A DNA stretch of 64,000 nt from JBBEBE01 sp040882505 (GTDB lineage Bacteria > Bacteroidota > Rhodothermia > Balneolales > Balneolaceae): assembly GCA_040882505.1 (NCBI GenBank), contig JBBEBE010000002.1, positions 62,001-126,000 of the forward strand. Direction: 5' to 3'. Both the position numbers and the translations under genes were made by a program. The first letter of the stretch is position 1. Each line of letters starts with the position of its first letter. Positions 43,444-52,803 of this stretch are shown one piece after another. Under the pieces are notes generated by a model. That model saw only the letters and a program-made list of their open reading frames with translations, was not told the DNA's origin and made no database searches.

Positions 43444-44814
43444 ATGCCGGAAACCAACCGAATCGAATTCAAGCAATCTCTTACTGGAGACCTCGAAAAG
43501 GAGGTCGTGGCATTTCTGAATTATCCGGAAGGTGGGACGATCCATATCGGATTGGATCCGGAGGGAAAACCGGTTGGTGTTCCGGACCCTGACGGGGATA
43601 TGCTGAAGATAAAGGACCGTCTCAAGAACAATATTCTACCATCCTGTTTGGGACTATTTGATCTCGTTCTTGAAGAGAGAGAAGGTCAAGGGGTCATGAA
43701 ACTCATTGTAGCCAGTGGACCTGAAAAGCCGTACTACCTGAAAAAGTACGGGATGTCGGAGAGAGGATGCTTTATTCGTACCGGAACCGCGGCCGAGCCG
43801 ATGCCGGTAAAGATGATTGAACATCTGTTTTCCAAACGAACTCGGAATTCCATCGGGAAAATCACCTCCCCTCGGCAGGATTTGACTTTCGAGCAACTCA
43901 AAATTTACTATGAGGCGGCCGGTATTGATCTCAACAAGCATTTTGCCAGTAATCTGGAACTGGTATCGGAGGAGGGGACGTACAATTATGCCGCCTATCT
44001 ACTTGCAGACCGGAACAATCTGTCCATCAAAGTCGCCAATTATCACGGTGCCAGCCGTTCGGATTTGGCAGAAAGCAACGAGTATGGACAAGAGTCGTTG
44101 ATCAAGGCGACCAAACAGGTGTTGGACAAGATTGACGTTGCCAATCGTACCATGACCAGAATCACCTCGCGGGAGCGGGAGAGCTCACGTCTTTGGAATC
44201 CGGTGGCTCTTCGTGAAGCCGTCATCAATGCGTTTGTTCACAATGACTACTCCAAAGAGGTACCTCCGAAATTCGAGATCTTTTCGGACCGTATCGAAAT
44301 TACATCAGCCGGTGGTCTGCCTGAAGGATTGAGTCGGGCCGAGTTTTTCGAAGGATTTTCGGTTCCTCGAAATAGGGAGCTGATGAGGGTGTTTCGGGAT
44401 CTGGGATTGGTGGAACAGCTGGGTTCTGGTGTGCCGCGGATTTTGGAATCCTATCCAAGGGAATGCTTCTCTTTTACAGATAACTTCCTGCGAATGGTCT
44501 TTTCGGTGTCGGCTCCCAATATGGTGATGGATCCCCCCCAAGCTCCCCCCCAAGCTCCCCCCCAAGCTACCCCCCAAGTCGTCGGGCTGTTGGAGAATTT
44601 GGATGGAGAGTTGAGTCGAGAGCAACTGCAGGAGTCGTTGGGTTTGGCAAATCGGAAATACTTCAGGAAGAATTTCATTAATCCTGCTCTTGATGCCGGA
44701 CTGATTGAGTATACGATTCCCGACAAACCAAACAGTCCGCAGCAGAAATACCGTCTTACGGAGAAGGGGGAAGCTTACAAGAAACGACTTCTCAAACGTA
44801 CGCATTCAGAATGA
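43444..44814 (+). CDS. AlbA/Schlafen-type putative DNA-binding and ATP-binding protein
   Basis: A 456-residue protein. The N-terminus has the AlbA_2 domain (NRIEFKQSLTGDLEKEVVAFLNYPEGGTIHIGLDPEG). The middle has HATPase_c_4 (WNPVALREAVINAFVHNDY, EIFSDRIEITSAGGLPEGL, RVFRDLGLVEQLGSGVPRIL). After a PPQA-repeat linker there is a winged-helix-like C-terminal domain (LSREQLQESLGLANRKYFRKNFINPAL). Found widely in Bacteroidota accessory DNA as a regulator or defence protein; role unknown. It converges with the DUF420 gene and their 3' ends overlap by 23 bp. Confidence 0.85.
   Translation: MPETNRIEFKQSLTGDLEKEVVAFLNYPEGGTIHIGLDPEGKPVGVPDPDGDMLKIKDRLKNNILPSCLGLFDLVLEEREGQGVMKLIVASGPEKPYYLKKYGMSERGCFIRTGTAAEPMPVKMIEHLFSKRTRNSIGKITSPRQDLTFEQLKIYYEAAGIDLNKHFASNLELVSEEGTYNYAAYLLADRNNLSIKVANYHGASRSDLAESNEYGQESLIKATKQVLDKIDVANRTMTRITSRERESSRLWNPVALREAVINAFVHNDYSKEVPPKFEIFSDRIEITSAGGLPEGLSRAEFFEGFSVPRNRELMRVFRDLGLVEQLGSGVPRILESYPRECFSFTDNFLRMVFSVSAPNMVMDPPQAPPQAPPQATPQVVGLLENLDGELSREQLQESLGLANRKYFRKNFINPALDAGLIEYTIPDKPNSPQQKYRLTEKGEAYKKRLLKRTHSE
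44533..44580 (+). repeat. 12-bp tandem repeat encoding PPQA/TPQV units
   Basis: Four 12-bp units containing runs of 6-7 C, CCCCCCCAAGCT-like, that encode PPQAPPQAPPQATPQV inside the linker of the AlbA-type protein. Unit changes keep the frame; changes inside one C run would shift it. Confidence 0.9.
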
Positions 44815-45412
44815 AGAAGATGAGTACGCCGGTCACCGAGACGTAGAGCCAGACGGGAAGGGTCCAGCGGGAAACCTTTCGGTGGGTGGCAAAGCGGCCG
44901 GACCAGGCAAGCCAGAAGCTGGTGAGGACCATGGGGACCACGAAGGCGGAGAGGACGATGTGGGTGAGCAGGATGGTGAGGTAGACCGGTCGGATCCACC
45001 CCTCGCCCGGAAACGGGGTATGGCCGACGAAGTTGTGGTAGAGCAAATAGCTGATCAGAAAGAGGGAGGAGGTGACAAAGGCGGTCATCATCCGCTGCAT
45101 GTGTCTCTTGTACGCTCGTTGCCGGATCGCCCGGTAACCGAGCAGGATGAGCACCGTACTGGCGCTGTTGAGCAACGCGTTCAAGGCCGGCAGTTGGCTC
45201 ACCCAATCGGCCGTTTCCGCGGCCGTCTCCCGGCCGTAGATGAGCCAGAGCAGAAAGGCAAAGGCAGCAATACTGACGCCGGCGATGGTTCCCAGCGCCT
45301 TGGCCGGGGTAATGGAGCGGATCGCCTCGATGGTGAGTTCGTCTCCCTGGCGGGTCGTTCGGGTTGGCGCATCATTTCCGGAAGGGGTGGAGTCGGTTTT
45401 TTCTGGACTCAT
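44792..45412 (-). CDS. DUF420 integral membrane protein (possible cytochrome oxidase assembly factor)
   Basis: A 206-residue membrane protein with about five helices: IAGVSIAAFAFLLWLIY, LNALLNSASTVLILLGYRAI, MMTAFVTSSLFLISYLLYHN, YLTILLTHIVLSAFVVPMVL, and VWLYVSVTGVLIFFILNAYV. The His residues in KRHMQRMMTAF, LLYHN and LLTHIVLS are conserved in DUF420/CtaM-like proteins, which help haem-copper oxidase assembly. Location beside complex III and caa3 genes supports this. It is divergent from actA across a 430-bp gap. Confidence 0.85.
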   Translation of the reverse strand: MSPEKTDSTPSGNDAPTRTTRQGDELTIEAIRSITPAKALGTIAGVSIAAFAFLLWLIYGRETAAETADWVSQLPALNALLNSASTVLILLGYRAIRQRAYKRHMQRMMTAFVTSSLFLISYLLYHNFVGHTPFPGEGWIRPVYLTILLTHIVLSAFVVPMVLTSFWLAWSGRFATHRKVSRWTLPVWLYVSVTGVLIFFILNAYV

Positions 45413-45842
45413 CGTCGTTGATTTCTTGTCGGAGTGGCCGGTTCGGGGTGTTTGTCCGGCATCGCCCGTTTCGGTTCGGCCCGAAATATACAGCGCCGAA
45501 ATGGAAACCGGCGAATGAAAAGACCCGGACTCAATCCCGCCTCCCGCACAAGCTGGCCTCGCCCTTTTCGACCGTCCGGTCTGGTTCGGGGCGCAACCTG
45601 TGGATTTTTCAGTACCTCCCGATGTGACGGTTTGGGTGGTTTGCTCAGAAAAAGATCTTTTTCTCTCTTATCTTGTCGACCGGCTGGGCAACGAGGGTGG
45701 GGTCATTTTATTTAGAACGTTTTTAAATAGACAAATGACAGCCGCTTCCGGTATGTTCAGTTTCCGATTTTCGGTACCTTCATTGCGACCTGAATCCCGG
45801 ACGCATCGTCGTCAGGCAAACGATTAATGATCGAACGAACCT
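45413..45842. other. 430-bp regulatory gap upstream of the respiratory operon
   Basis: A divergent region between the DUF420 gene and actA, expected to carry promoters for both. It contains an 18-bp perfect palindrome (45647-45664) and an AT-rich patch (about 45709-45735, TTTATTTAGAACG...). No conserved frame is visible. Promoter boxes are not assigned. Confidence 0.5.
45647..45664. promoter_or_regulatory. Perfect 18-bp palindrome upstream of actA
   Basis: AGAAAAAGATCTTTTTCT is its own reverse complement, 178 nt before the actA ATG. It may be an operator or, with its T-run, part of a terminator-like hairpin. A known regulator site is not recognised. Confidence 0.6.
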
Positions 45843-46487
45843 ATGGCTCAAGTTTTTCCTGAATGGGCAAACCGTGTGCCCAAGCGCCTACTCATCGGCC
45901 TCATTATTCTGTTAAACGGCGTTGTCTTCGGAGTCTGGTACTTTTTCTCTCCCGAATTCACCCACGTCGGCTACGCTCCCGAACAACCTGTGCCCTTCTC
46001 TCATCAGCAGCACGTGGGCGAGATTGGTCTCGATTGTCAGTATTGCCATACGCAGGTCTTCGATACGGAGCATGCCAATATTCCGGCCACACAGACCTGT
46101 ATGAACTGTCATACGCAGATCGCGACCGATTCCGAGAATCTGGCTCCGGTCCGGGACAGTTGGGAAAGTGGAGATCCGATTGAGTGGGTCAAGGTGCACA
46201 ATCTTCCCGACTACGCTGTTTTTGACCACAGTTCCCATGTGAATGTGGGTGTGGGTTGCGAATCCTGTCACGGACGTGTGGATCGCATGGAGACGGTCTT
46301 CCAGGCCGAGCCGCTCTCGATGAGCTGGTGTCTGGATTGCCACCGTGAACCGGAGAAGCATGTGCGCCCGGTCTCCGAAGTGACCACCATGGGCTACGAA
46401 GCAGAGGATCAGCTCGAAGCCGGACGGGAGTTGGTGGCCAAACACAACATCCGCGCCCCGCAATATTGTCAGGGATGTCACTATTGA
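45843..46487 (+). CDS. actA: Alternative complex III subunit A, pentaheme cytochrome c
   Basis: A 214-residue periplasmic cytochrome with one N-terminal membrane anchor (RLLIGLIILLNGVVFGVWYF, 15-34). Five CxxCH haem sites are visible: CQYCH (65-69), CMNCH (86-90), CESCH (139-143), CLDCH (163-167) and CQGCH (209-213). ActA takes electrons from ActB and passes them to ActE or the oxidase. It is the first gene of the operon, matching known act clusters. Confidence 0.93.
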   Translation: MAQVFPEWANRVPKRLLIGLIILLNGVVFGVWYFFSPEFTHVGYAPEQPVPFSHQQHVGEIGLDCQYCHTQVFDTEHANIPATQTCMNCHTQIATDSENLAPVRDSWESGDPIEWVKVHNLPDYAVFDHSSHVNVGVGCESCHGRVDRMETVFQAEPLSMSWCLDCHREPEKHVRPVSEVTTMGYEAEDQLEAGRELVAKHNIRAPQYCQGCHY

Positions 46488-46541
46488 CCGATCGGACCGT
46501 GCACGGTTGCATCGATTTTTCAATCCAAGTCAGAATGACGA

Positions 46542-49500
46542 ATGAGTGAGGAACTGAAAACCAACAGTTACTGGAAGAGTCTCAACGAGCTCTCTCGCAA
46601 CGAAGAGTACAAGAAGTTCGCCCAGCGTGAATTTCCCGAGGACGCGACCGAAATGGTCGATCAGGTCTCTCGTCGAAGCTTCCTGCGTGTGATGGGTGCG
46701 TCGATTGCCCTGGCCGGATTTGCATCCTGCCGGCGACCGGCTCAGACGATTGTTCCATTCAGCCGGATGCCCGAAGACCGGGTCGAAGGCGAAGCGGTCT
46801 GGTACGCGACAGCGCACCCGTTCCAGGATGTGCTCAACGGCCTTTTGGTTCAGAATACCGACGGTCGGCCCACCAAGATCGAGGGGAACGAACAGCACCC
46901 CTCCAGTGGCGGACGCTCCTCCATCTACGATCAGGCCGAGCTTCTGGGCCTCTACGATCCGGATCGTTCCCGATCCATTCGTCACGCGGGCGAGCAGGCC
47001 GAAAGGGAGGCCTTGTTGGCAGCCCTCGAATCCATCGCTTCCAACCCGTCCCAACGCGTGGCCGTGTTGAGCGAGGCGAACTCGTCGCTGACGGTTCAGC
47101 GACTTCGTGCACAACTCGACGCGCAGTACGAGAATTTGAGCTGGACCACGTACGAACCCTTTGATGAAGAGAACGAGCTTGAAGGAGCCCGCATCGCCTT
47201 TGGCGAGCGACTCCGTGCTGTTCACCACTTCGGGAATGCCGATGTGGTTGTGACGCTCGACAGCGACGTGATGAACCCCTTCGGGCACAAGAACGCCACC
47301 GCCTATGCGCAGGCGATCACCGCGCGACGGGATGTACAGTCTGCAGACGGGGAACTTTCGCGTATCTATGCGGTCGAGAGCACCTTTTCCAATACAGGCT
47401 CCTATGCCGACAACCGGCTTCGGTTGAAAGCCTCTCAAATTGCACCGTTTACCTATGCACTGGCCGCTGAATTGGCTGGATCAGTGGACGGTCTGGACGC
47501 TTTCGCATCAGTGAGCAATGAATTTTCCGGTCACAACTGGATCGCCACGCTGGCCTCCGATCTTCTGGCCAACCGGGGTGGGTCGGCCTTGATCGTCGGT
47601 GCGCAGCAGCCCGAGGGTGTCCACGCAGCCGTAGCCGCCATCAACCTGGCACTGGGCAACGTGGGCGAAACGGTCGAGTATGTACGCGTACCGCACCAGG
47701 GCGAGAGCTCGCAGCGCGAATCGTTGGCCGAGCTGGCCGATGAACTTGTCTCCGGCAGTGTCGACACGCTGTTGATTCTGGGTGGCAATCCCGTCGCAAA
47801 CGGACCGTCGGATTTGAATTTGGCTGCGGCGATTCCGCAGGCCGGTACCGTGATTCATCTCTCCCGATATGTGGACGAGACCTCGAAAGTGGCCGATTGG
47901 CACGTGAACCGGGCGCATTTTCTGGAAGCGTGGGGCGACGGACGATCATTCTCCGGTGTACGCTCGATTGTGCAGCCACAGATTCAGCCGCTTTTCGGAG
48001 GCTGGAGCGAGATTGAACTCCTTGCTGCATTGAGTGACGGGCAGTGGCACGACGGGCACGATCTGGTCCAGGAGACCTGGCAGGAGATCTACCCCAATCA
48101 GTTCGAGCAGAGCTGGAACCGGACCCTGCATGACGGCCTGGATACCGGCGATACCTTTGAAAGCATCCCGGTTGCTCTTGACAACGGGCTTGCCGGGGCT
48201 GTTGCCGGCGAATTGAATGCCGCCGGGATCTCCGGGATCGAGATCGCGATCAAACCGGATCCGAAACTTTTTGACGGGCGCTATGCCAACAACTCCTGGT
48301 TGCAGGAACTGCCCGATCCGATGACCAAGATTACATGGGACAATGTGGCCCTGATGAGTCCGACGACGGCCCGGGAGTTGGGCGTTCCGACCGAACGCCA
48401 TCTGAGCGAGCGGGAGACACCGGTCGTGCAGATACAGGCAGGTGGCCAGAGCATTGAAGTGGCAGCCTGGGTTCAGCCCGGCCATGCCGACGGAACCATT
48501 ACACTTACAACCGGATACGGACGGACCGGAATCGGTCGTGTGGCCGACGGAGTGGGGGTTTCGCTCTGGAATCTGGTCTCTACCGACGCGCCGTACACCC
48601 GGGAAGCGACGGTTTCACTCACGGGTCGGCAGTACGAGATCGCCTGTGTGCAGGATCACAACTCCATTGAGGGTCGCGACATGATTCGCGAGGCGACCAT
48701 GCAGCAGTATCGGGAGAATCCGGATTTTGCGACCTACGAGAGCGTGCATGGGTATGCCGTTCCCGGAGTCGCCGAATCGGAAGCGGCCGGCAAAGGCAGC
48801 CATCCGATGAACCTTTTTGATGCCCGACAGTTCCCTGACGATCAGCCGCAATGGGGGATGGCCATCGATCTGAACGCCTGTTTCGGTTGCGGAGTCTGTA
48901 CGATCGCCTGCCAGGCCGAGAACAACATTCCGGTGGTGGGCAAGCGAGAGGTGAGTCGCCGGCGCATGCTTCACTGGATCCGGACCGACCGCTATTACGA
49001 AGGGGACGAGGACAACCCTCGGGCGATGCACCAGCCGGTCCCTTGCATGCACTGCGACCAGGCGCCCTGCGAACAGGTGTGCCCGGTGGCTGCGACCACG
49101 CAGAGCGAGGACGGGATGAACTCGATGACCTACAACCGGTGTGTGGGAACGCGCTATTGCGCCAACAACTGCCCGTTCAAAGTTCGACGGTTCAACTTTT
49201 TCAACTACTCCAAAGAGTTCTTGACGACCGGCGACGATCCGGAGATTGTCCAGATGGCGATGAACCCCGACGTGACGGTCCGCTTCCGCGGAGTCATGGA
49301 GAAGTGCACCTACTGTGTGCAGCGGGTGAACAAGGCGAAGCGGGTCTCCAGAGTCGAGACCGGTTCCAAGAAGCCGGCCGACGGTACGGTCCAGACCGCT
49401 TGCCAACAGGCCTGCCCGGCCAACGCCATCCATTTTGGCGACATGACCGACCCGGACAGCCGAATCTCGCAGATTAAACGGAATGAGCGAAACTACGTGA

Positions 49501-49577
49501 TGCTCGAGGAGTTGAGCATCCGTCCGCGAACCTCCTACCTGGGCAAACTTCGCAACCCGAATCCACAATTGGGCTGA
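46542..49577 (+). CDS. actB: Alternative complex III subunit B (molybdopterin-oxidoreductase-like plus ferredoxin domain)
   Basis: A 1011-residue fused ActB1-ActB2 protein. The N-terminus has a Tat-like SRRSFLRVMG (Arg44-Arg45) and a lipobox-like Cys63. Residues ~70-770 resemble the molybdopterin enzyme fold, which in this complex is known to bind no cofactor. Residues ~780-930 hold the ferredoxin-like iron-sulphur part: CFGCGVCTIAC, CMHCDQAPCEQVCP, CVGTRYCANNCPF, CTYCVQRV and ACQQACP. It relays electrons from quinol at ActC/ActF to haem in ActA. Confidence 0.93.
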   Translation: MSEELKTNSYWKSLNELSRNEEYKKFAQREFPEDATEMVDQVSRRSFLRVMGASIALAGFASCRRPAQTIVPFSRMPEDRVEGEAVWYATAHPFQDVLNGLLVQNTDGRPTKIEGNEQHPSSGGRSSIYDQAELLGLYDPDRSRSIRHAGEQAEREALLAALESIASNPSQRVAVLSEANSSLTVQRLRAQLDAQYENLSWTTYEPFDEENELEGARIAFGERLRAVHHFGNADVVVTLDSDVMNPFGHKNATAYAQAITARRDVQSADGELSRIYAVESTFSNTGSYADNRLRLKASQIAPFTYALAAELAGSVDGLDAFASVSNEFSGHNWIATLASDLLANRGGSALIVGAQQPEGVHAAVAAINLALGNVGETVEYVRVPHQGESSQRESLAELADELVSGSVDTLLILGGNPVANGPSDLNLAAAIPQAGTVIHLSRYVDETSKVADWHVNRAHFLEAWGDGRSFSGVRSIVQPQIQPLFGGWSEIELLAALSDGQWHDGHDLVQETWQEIYPNQFEQSWNRTLHDGLDTGDTFESIPVALDNGLAGAVAGELNAAGISGIEIAIKPDPKLFDGRYANNSWLQELPDPMTKITWDNVALMSPTTARELGVPTERHLSERETPVVQIQAGGQSIEVAAWVQPGHADGTITLTTGYGRTGIGRVADGVGVSLWNLVSTDAPYTREATVSLTGRQYEIACVQDHNSIEGRDMIREATMQQYRENPDFATYESVHGYAVPGVAESEAAGKGSHPMNLFDARQFPDDQPQWGMAIDLNACFGCGVCTIACQAENNIPVVGKREVSRRRMLHWIRTDRYYEGDEDNPRAMHQPVPCMHCDQAPCEQVCPVAATTQSEDGMNSMTYNRCVGTRYCANNCPFKVRRFNFFNYSKEFLTTGDDPEIVQMAMNPDVTVRFRGVMEKCTYCVQRVNKAKRVSRVETGSKKPADGTVQTACQQACPANAIHFGDMTDPDSRISQIKRNERNYVMLEELSIRPRTSYLGKLRNPNPQLG

Positions 49578-49619
49578 TCTGCCACGAAACCCGAAGGCGT
49601 TAATCGTAACTGAGAGAAC

Positions 49620-51047
49620 ATGAGTAAAACGTACGAATACGTACACGAGCCGACCCTGGTCAAGGGTGATCACGATTTCAAGAGTCTGACCGCTCTGGTG
49701 ACCGATGTGAACCTGCGCCCGACGCCCAAATTGTGGTACGTCGCATTCGGGATCTCCAACCTCCTTCTTCTGGTGATGGTGGTGGCGATCGGGTACCTGA
49801 TCTGGAAAGGAACCGGAATCTGGGGCTTGAACTCACCGGCCAACTGGGGCTGGGCGATCGTCAACTTTGTCTGGTGGGTCGGGATCGGCCACGCCGGAAC
49901 GCTAATTTCGGCCATTCTTTTTCTCTTCCGGCAGGATTGGCGAACGGCGATCAACCGGTTTGCCGAGGCGATGACCATTTTCGCAGTGATGTGTGCGGGG
50001 GTCTTCCCGGGCATTCACGTGGGTCGGGTCTGGGTGGCCTACTGGCTCTTCCCGATTCCGAACCAGATGGCGATGTGGCCCAATTTCAATTCACCGCTGC
50101 TCTGGGACGTGTTTGCCGTCTCGACCTACTTTACGGTCTCTCTGCTCTTCTGGTATGTCGGGCTCGTTCCCGATCTGGCGACCTTGCGTGACCGGATCAA
50201 GAGCAAGATCGGAAAGCGCGTCTATGGAACATTTGCACTGGGATGGAGAGGGTCGAACCGCCACTGGTGGAACTACGAGAAGGCCTACATGATTCTGGCC
50301 GGTCTGGCGACTCCGCTGGTTCTCTCCGTCCACACGATTGTCTCCTTTGACTTTGCCGTCTCGGTCATTCCGGGCTGGCACACCACCATCTTCCCTCCCT
50401 ACTTCGTGGCCGGCGCCGTCTTCTCCGGGTTTGCGATGGTCCTGACGCTCATGATCATTGCGCGAAAGATCTACGGCATGCAGGATATCATGACCGATGA
50501 TCACATCGAGAAGATGAACATGATTTTGATGGTGACCGGTCTGATGGTCGGGTTTGCCTACTCGATGGAGTTCTTCATTGCGTGGTACTCGGGGGTCGAG
50601 TACGAGAAGGCGATCTTTATTTTGCGGGCGACCGGGCCGTATGCCTGGGCCTACTGGATCATGATCACCTGTAATGTGATCTCTCCACAGTTCTTCTGGT
50701 TCAAGAAATTGCGACGAAATATCGCATTCACCTTTGTCATCTCGATCATTGTGAACATCGGGATGTGGTTCGAGCGGTTCGTGATTGCGGTAACGTCCCT
50801 GTCGACCGATTTTCTGCCTTCATCCTGGGGATATTTCTCGCCCACGATGTGGGACGTTCTCACCTATGTGGGAACCTTCGGACTCTTTTTTACCAACTTC
50901 CTGCTTTTCCTCCGCTTCCTGCCCATGGTGGCGGTCGCCGAGATCAAGGCGGTGACCCCGCAGGCCGATCCGCACAATTATGACGAGGAGGGCAACTTCG
51001 TGCCGCCGAAGGTTCAGGTTCCCGAACCGAAACGAGAGCAGGTATAG
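49620..51047 (+). CDS. actC: Alternative complex III subunit C (NrfD-like quinone-binding membrane subunit)
   Basis: A 475-residue NrfD/PsrC-family integral membrane protein with about ten helices. NFVWWVGIGHAGTLISAILFLFRQDWRTAINRFAEAMT is the conserved helix-loop region, and HRW-type contacts occur in GWHTTIFPPYFVAGAVFSG. It holds the periplasmic-side quinol site and may move protons. It starts 42 nt after actB. Confidence 0.94.
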   Translation: MSKTYEYVHEPTLVKGDHDFKSLTALVTDVNLRPTPKLWYVAFGISNLLLLVMVVAIGYLIWKGTGIWGLNSPANWGWAIVNFVWWVGIGHAGTLISAILFLFRQDWRTAINRFAEAMTIFAVMCAGVFPGIHVGRVWVAYWLFPIPNQMAMWPNFNSPLLWDVFAVSTYFTVSLLFWYVGLVPDLATLRDRIKSKIGKRVYGTFALGWRGSNRHWWNYEKAYMILAGLATPLVLSVHTIVSFDFAVSVIPGWHTTIFPPYFVAGAVFSGFAMVLTLMIIARKIYGMQDIMTDDHIEKMNMILMVTGLMVGFAYSMEFFIAWYSGVEYEKAIFILRATGPYAWAYWIMITCNVISPQFFWFKKLRRNIAFTFVISIIVNIGMWFERFVIAVTSLSTDFLPSSWGYFSPTMWDVLTYVGTFGLFFTNFLLFLRFLPMVAVAEIKAVTPQADPHNYDEEGNFVPPKVQVPEPKREQV

Positions 51048-51058
51048 GAGGGCAACCC

Positions 51059-51634
51059 ATGGCATCTGAAACAACACAGACGATGGACAAGACAACCCGA
51101 TCCGGCAAACTCTACGGCATATTGGCCGAAGTGCCCAATCCAAGGGCTCTCATGGAGGTCGCCGAAACCGTCAAAAACAACGGCTATACAGCGTGGGATA
51201 CCTTCAGCCCGTTTCCGATTCACGGAATCGACAAGGCGATGGGTCTCAAGAAGTCGAAACTGGGGGGGATTGTGCTCTCTCACGGACTCATCGGCTTTTG
51301 TGGTGCCCTGCTGATGATCTGGTTTATGGGCGTGGTCGACTACCCGCTGAATATCTCGGGCAAGCCGCTGTTCAACGTTCCGGCCTGGATTCCGGTGACC
51401 TTTGAACTGACGGTCCTGTTGAGTGCATTCGGTGCGGTCTTCGGGATGTTCTTCTTGAACGGATTGCCGCAACTTCACCATCCGCTTTTCAACTCCGATC
51501 GATTCGAGAAAGTGACCGATGACGGCTTTTTTGTCTGTATCGAAGCGAGCGATCCGCAGTTTGACCGCGAGAAAGTACGGAGTCTGCTGGAGAAGGCGGG
51601 CGCAACCCACATCGAAGAGATTGCAGATGAGTAA
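51059..51634 (+). CDS. actD: Alternative complex III subunit D (DUF3341)
   Basis: A 191-residue DUF3341 protein with two helices (IVLSHGLIGFCGALLMIWFM and WIPVTFELTVLLSAFGAVFGMFFL). The N-terminal YGILAEVPNPRALMEVAETVKNNGY and the later LPQLHHPLFNSDRFEKVTDDGFFV are typical. Structural role in the complex. Its end overlaps the proposed actE start by 8 nt. Confidence 0.92.
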   Translation: MASETTQTMDKTTRSGKLYGILAEVPNPRALMEVAETVKNNGYTAWDTFSPFPIHGIDKAMGLKKSKLGGIVLSHGLIGFCGALLMIWFMGVVDYPLNISGKPLFNVPAWIPVTFELTVLLSAFGAVFGMFFLNGLPQLHHPLFNSDRFEKVTDDGFFVCIEASDPQFDREKVRSLLEKAGATHIEEIADE

Positions 51635-52706
51635 CGGTGCCATGCCTATGCACGAGTCTCCAAACCGGAATTCCATGATGAAACGCGATCCATACACCAT
51701 GACACGTTTGACCCGATTTCCACTGATCGCCCTGGTCCTGGGGTCCATGCTGTTGGTCTCCTGTCGGGGGCAGCTCACGGACAAGGAACCGGTGCACCTG
51801 CAGCGCAACATGATGTTCCAGGAGCGGTTCGAGGCGCAGGAACGCAACCCCTTCTTTGAAAACGAGATGGCCATGCGCGAGCCGGTCGAAGGGACCATTG
51901 CCCGGGGCGGTTTGCGGGAAGATGCCGCTCTCTACGAGGGTCTGGACGAGGAAGGAAATTTTGTAGAGACCAGTCCGGTCGGGATGAGCGAAGAGCTTCT
52001 TCGCCGGGGTCAGAATCGCTACGATATCTACTGCGCGGTCTGTCACGGGGGAACCGGAGATGGTCAGGGAATCATCATGACGGGACAGTTCGGCTATGTA
52101 CCGGCGCCGACATTCCACCAGGATCGTATTCGCGAGATGCCCGATGGAGAGATCTATTCGGCCATCAAGAACGGTGTACGGAACATGCCGGCCTACGCGC
52201 ACCAGGTAGACACCGGGGATCGCTGGGCGATTGTCTCGTACATTCGTGCGCTACAGTTGAGCCAGAACGCATCTGCCCGGGATGTCATGCAGATGGGCGC
52301 GGATCCGCGGGCTCTGCTCGAGGATGCCTTGATTGTCGAGGAACAGGCAGCTGCTGAAGCCGCAGCGCAAGCCGAAGCGGAGGCCGCTTCCGGTGGCGAG
52401 AGTGCACCGGTCGAGGGGGATCCCGCGTTGGGCGAGCAGCTTTTCGGTCGACAGGGATGCCAGGCGTGTCACTCGGTGGATGGTTCTGCCGGAGTGGGAC
52501 CGTCCATGGCGGGTCTTTTCGGAACCGAGCGTGCCCTGGCCAGCGGCGAGAGTGTCCCGGCAGACGAGGCGTATCTTCACCGGGCTATTGTAGAGCCGGG
52601 TGCCGAGATCGCACAAGGATTTCAGAACATGATGACCCCGTACGGGCATTTGAGCGAAGAGGAGATCCTCTCATTGATCGAGTACATCAAGACGCTGGCC
52701 GACTGA
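51627..52706 (+). CDS. actE: Alternative complex III subunit E with two cytochrome c domains
   Basis: A ~359-residue lipoprotein (Cys46 in MLLVSC). The first cytochrome domain has CAVCH (136-140) and MPAYAHQV, as in normal monoheme ActE. After an Ala/Glu-rich linker (EEQAAAEAAAQAEAEAASGG) comes a second domain with CQACH (278-282), GLFGTERALASGESV and EEEILSLIEYIKTL, which closely matches the C-terminal cytochrome domain of CoxB at 55418. I chose ATG 51627 because it overlaps the actD stop; ATG at 51675 or 51678 would also keep the signal peptide. Confidence 0.9.
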   Translation: MSNGAMPMHESPNRNSMMKRDPYTMTRLTRFPLIALVLGSMLLVSCRGQLTDKEPVHLQRNMMFQERFEAQERNPFFENEMAMREPVEGTIARGGLREDAALYEGLDEEGNFVETSPVGMSEELLRRGQNRYDIYCAVCHGGTGDGQGIIMTGQFGYVPAPTFHQDRIREMPDGEIYSAIKNGVRNMPAYAHQVDTGDRWAIVSYIRALQLSQNASARDVMQMGADPRALLEDALIVEEQAAAEAAAQAEAEAASGGESAPVEGDPALGEQLFGRQGCQACHSVDGSAGVGPSMAGLFGTERALASGESVPADEAYLHRAIVEPGAEIAQGFQNMMTPYGHLSEEEILSLIEYIKTLAD

Positions 52707-52803
52707 GCCAGAACGAAGGGAGGTGGCCAACCCGACTGGGAGAAGTCGCCGATGCGGAATTGTGAGGAACCGAGACAACGGACAGAAAACCAGGTATTGA
52801 TTC

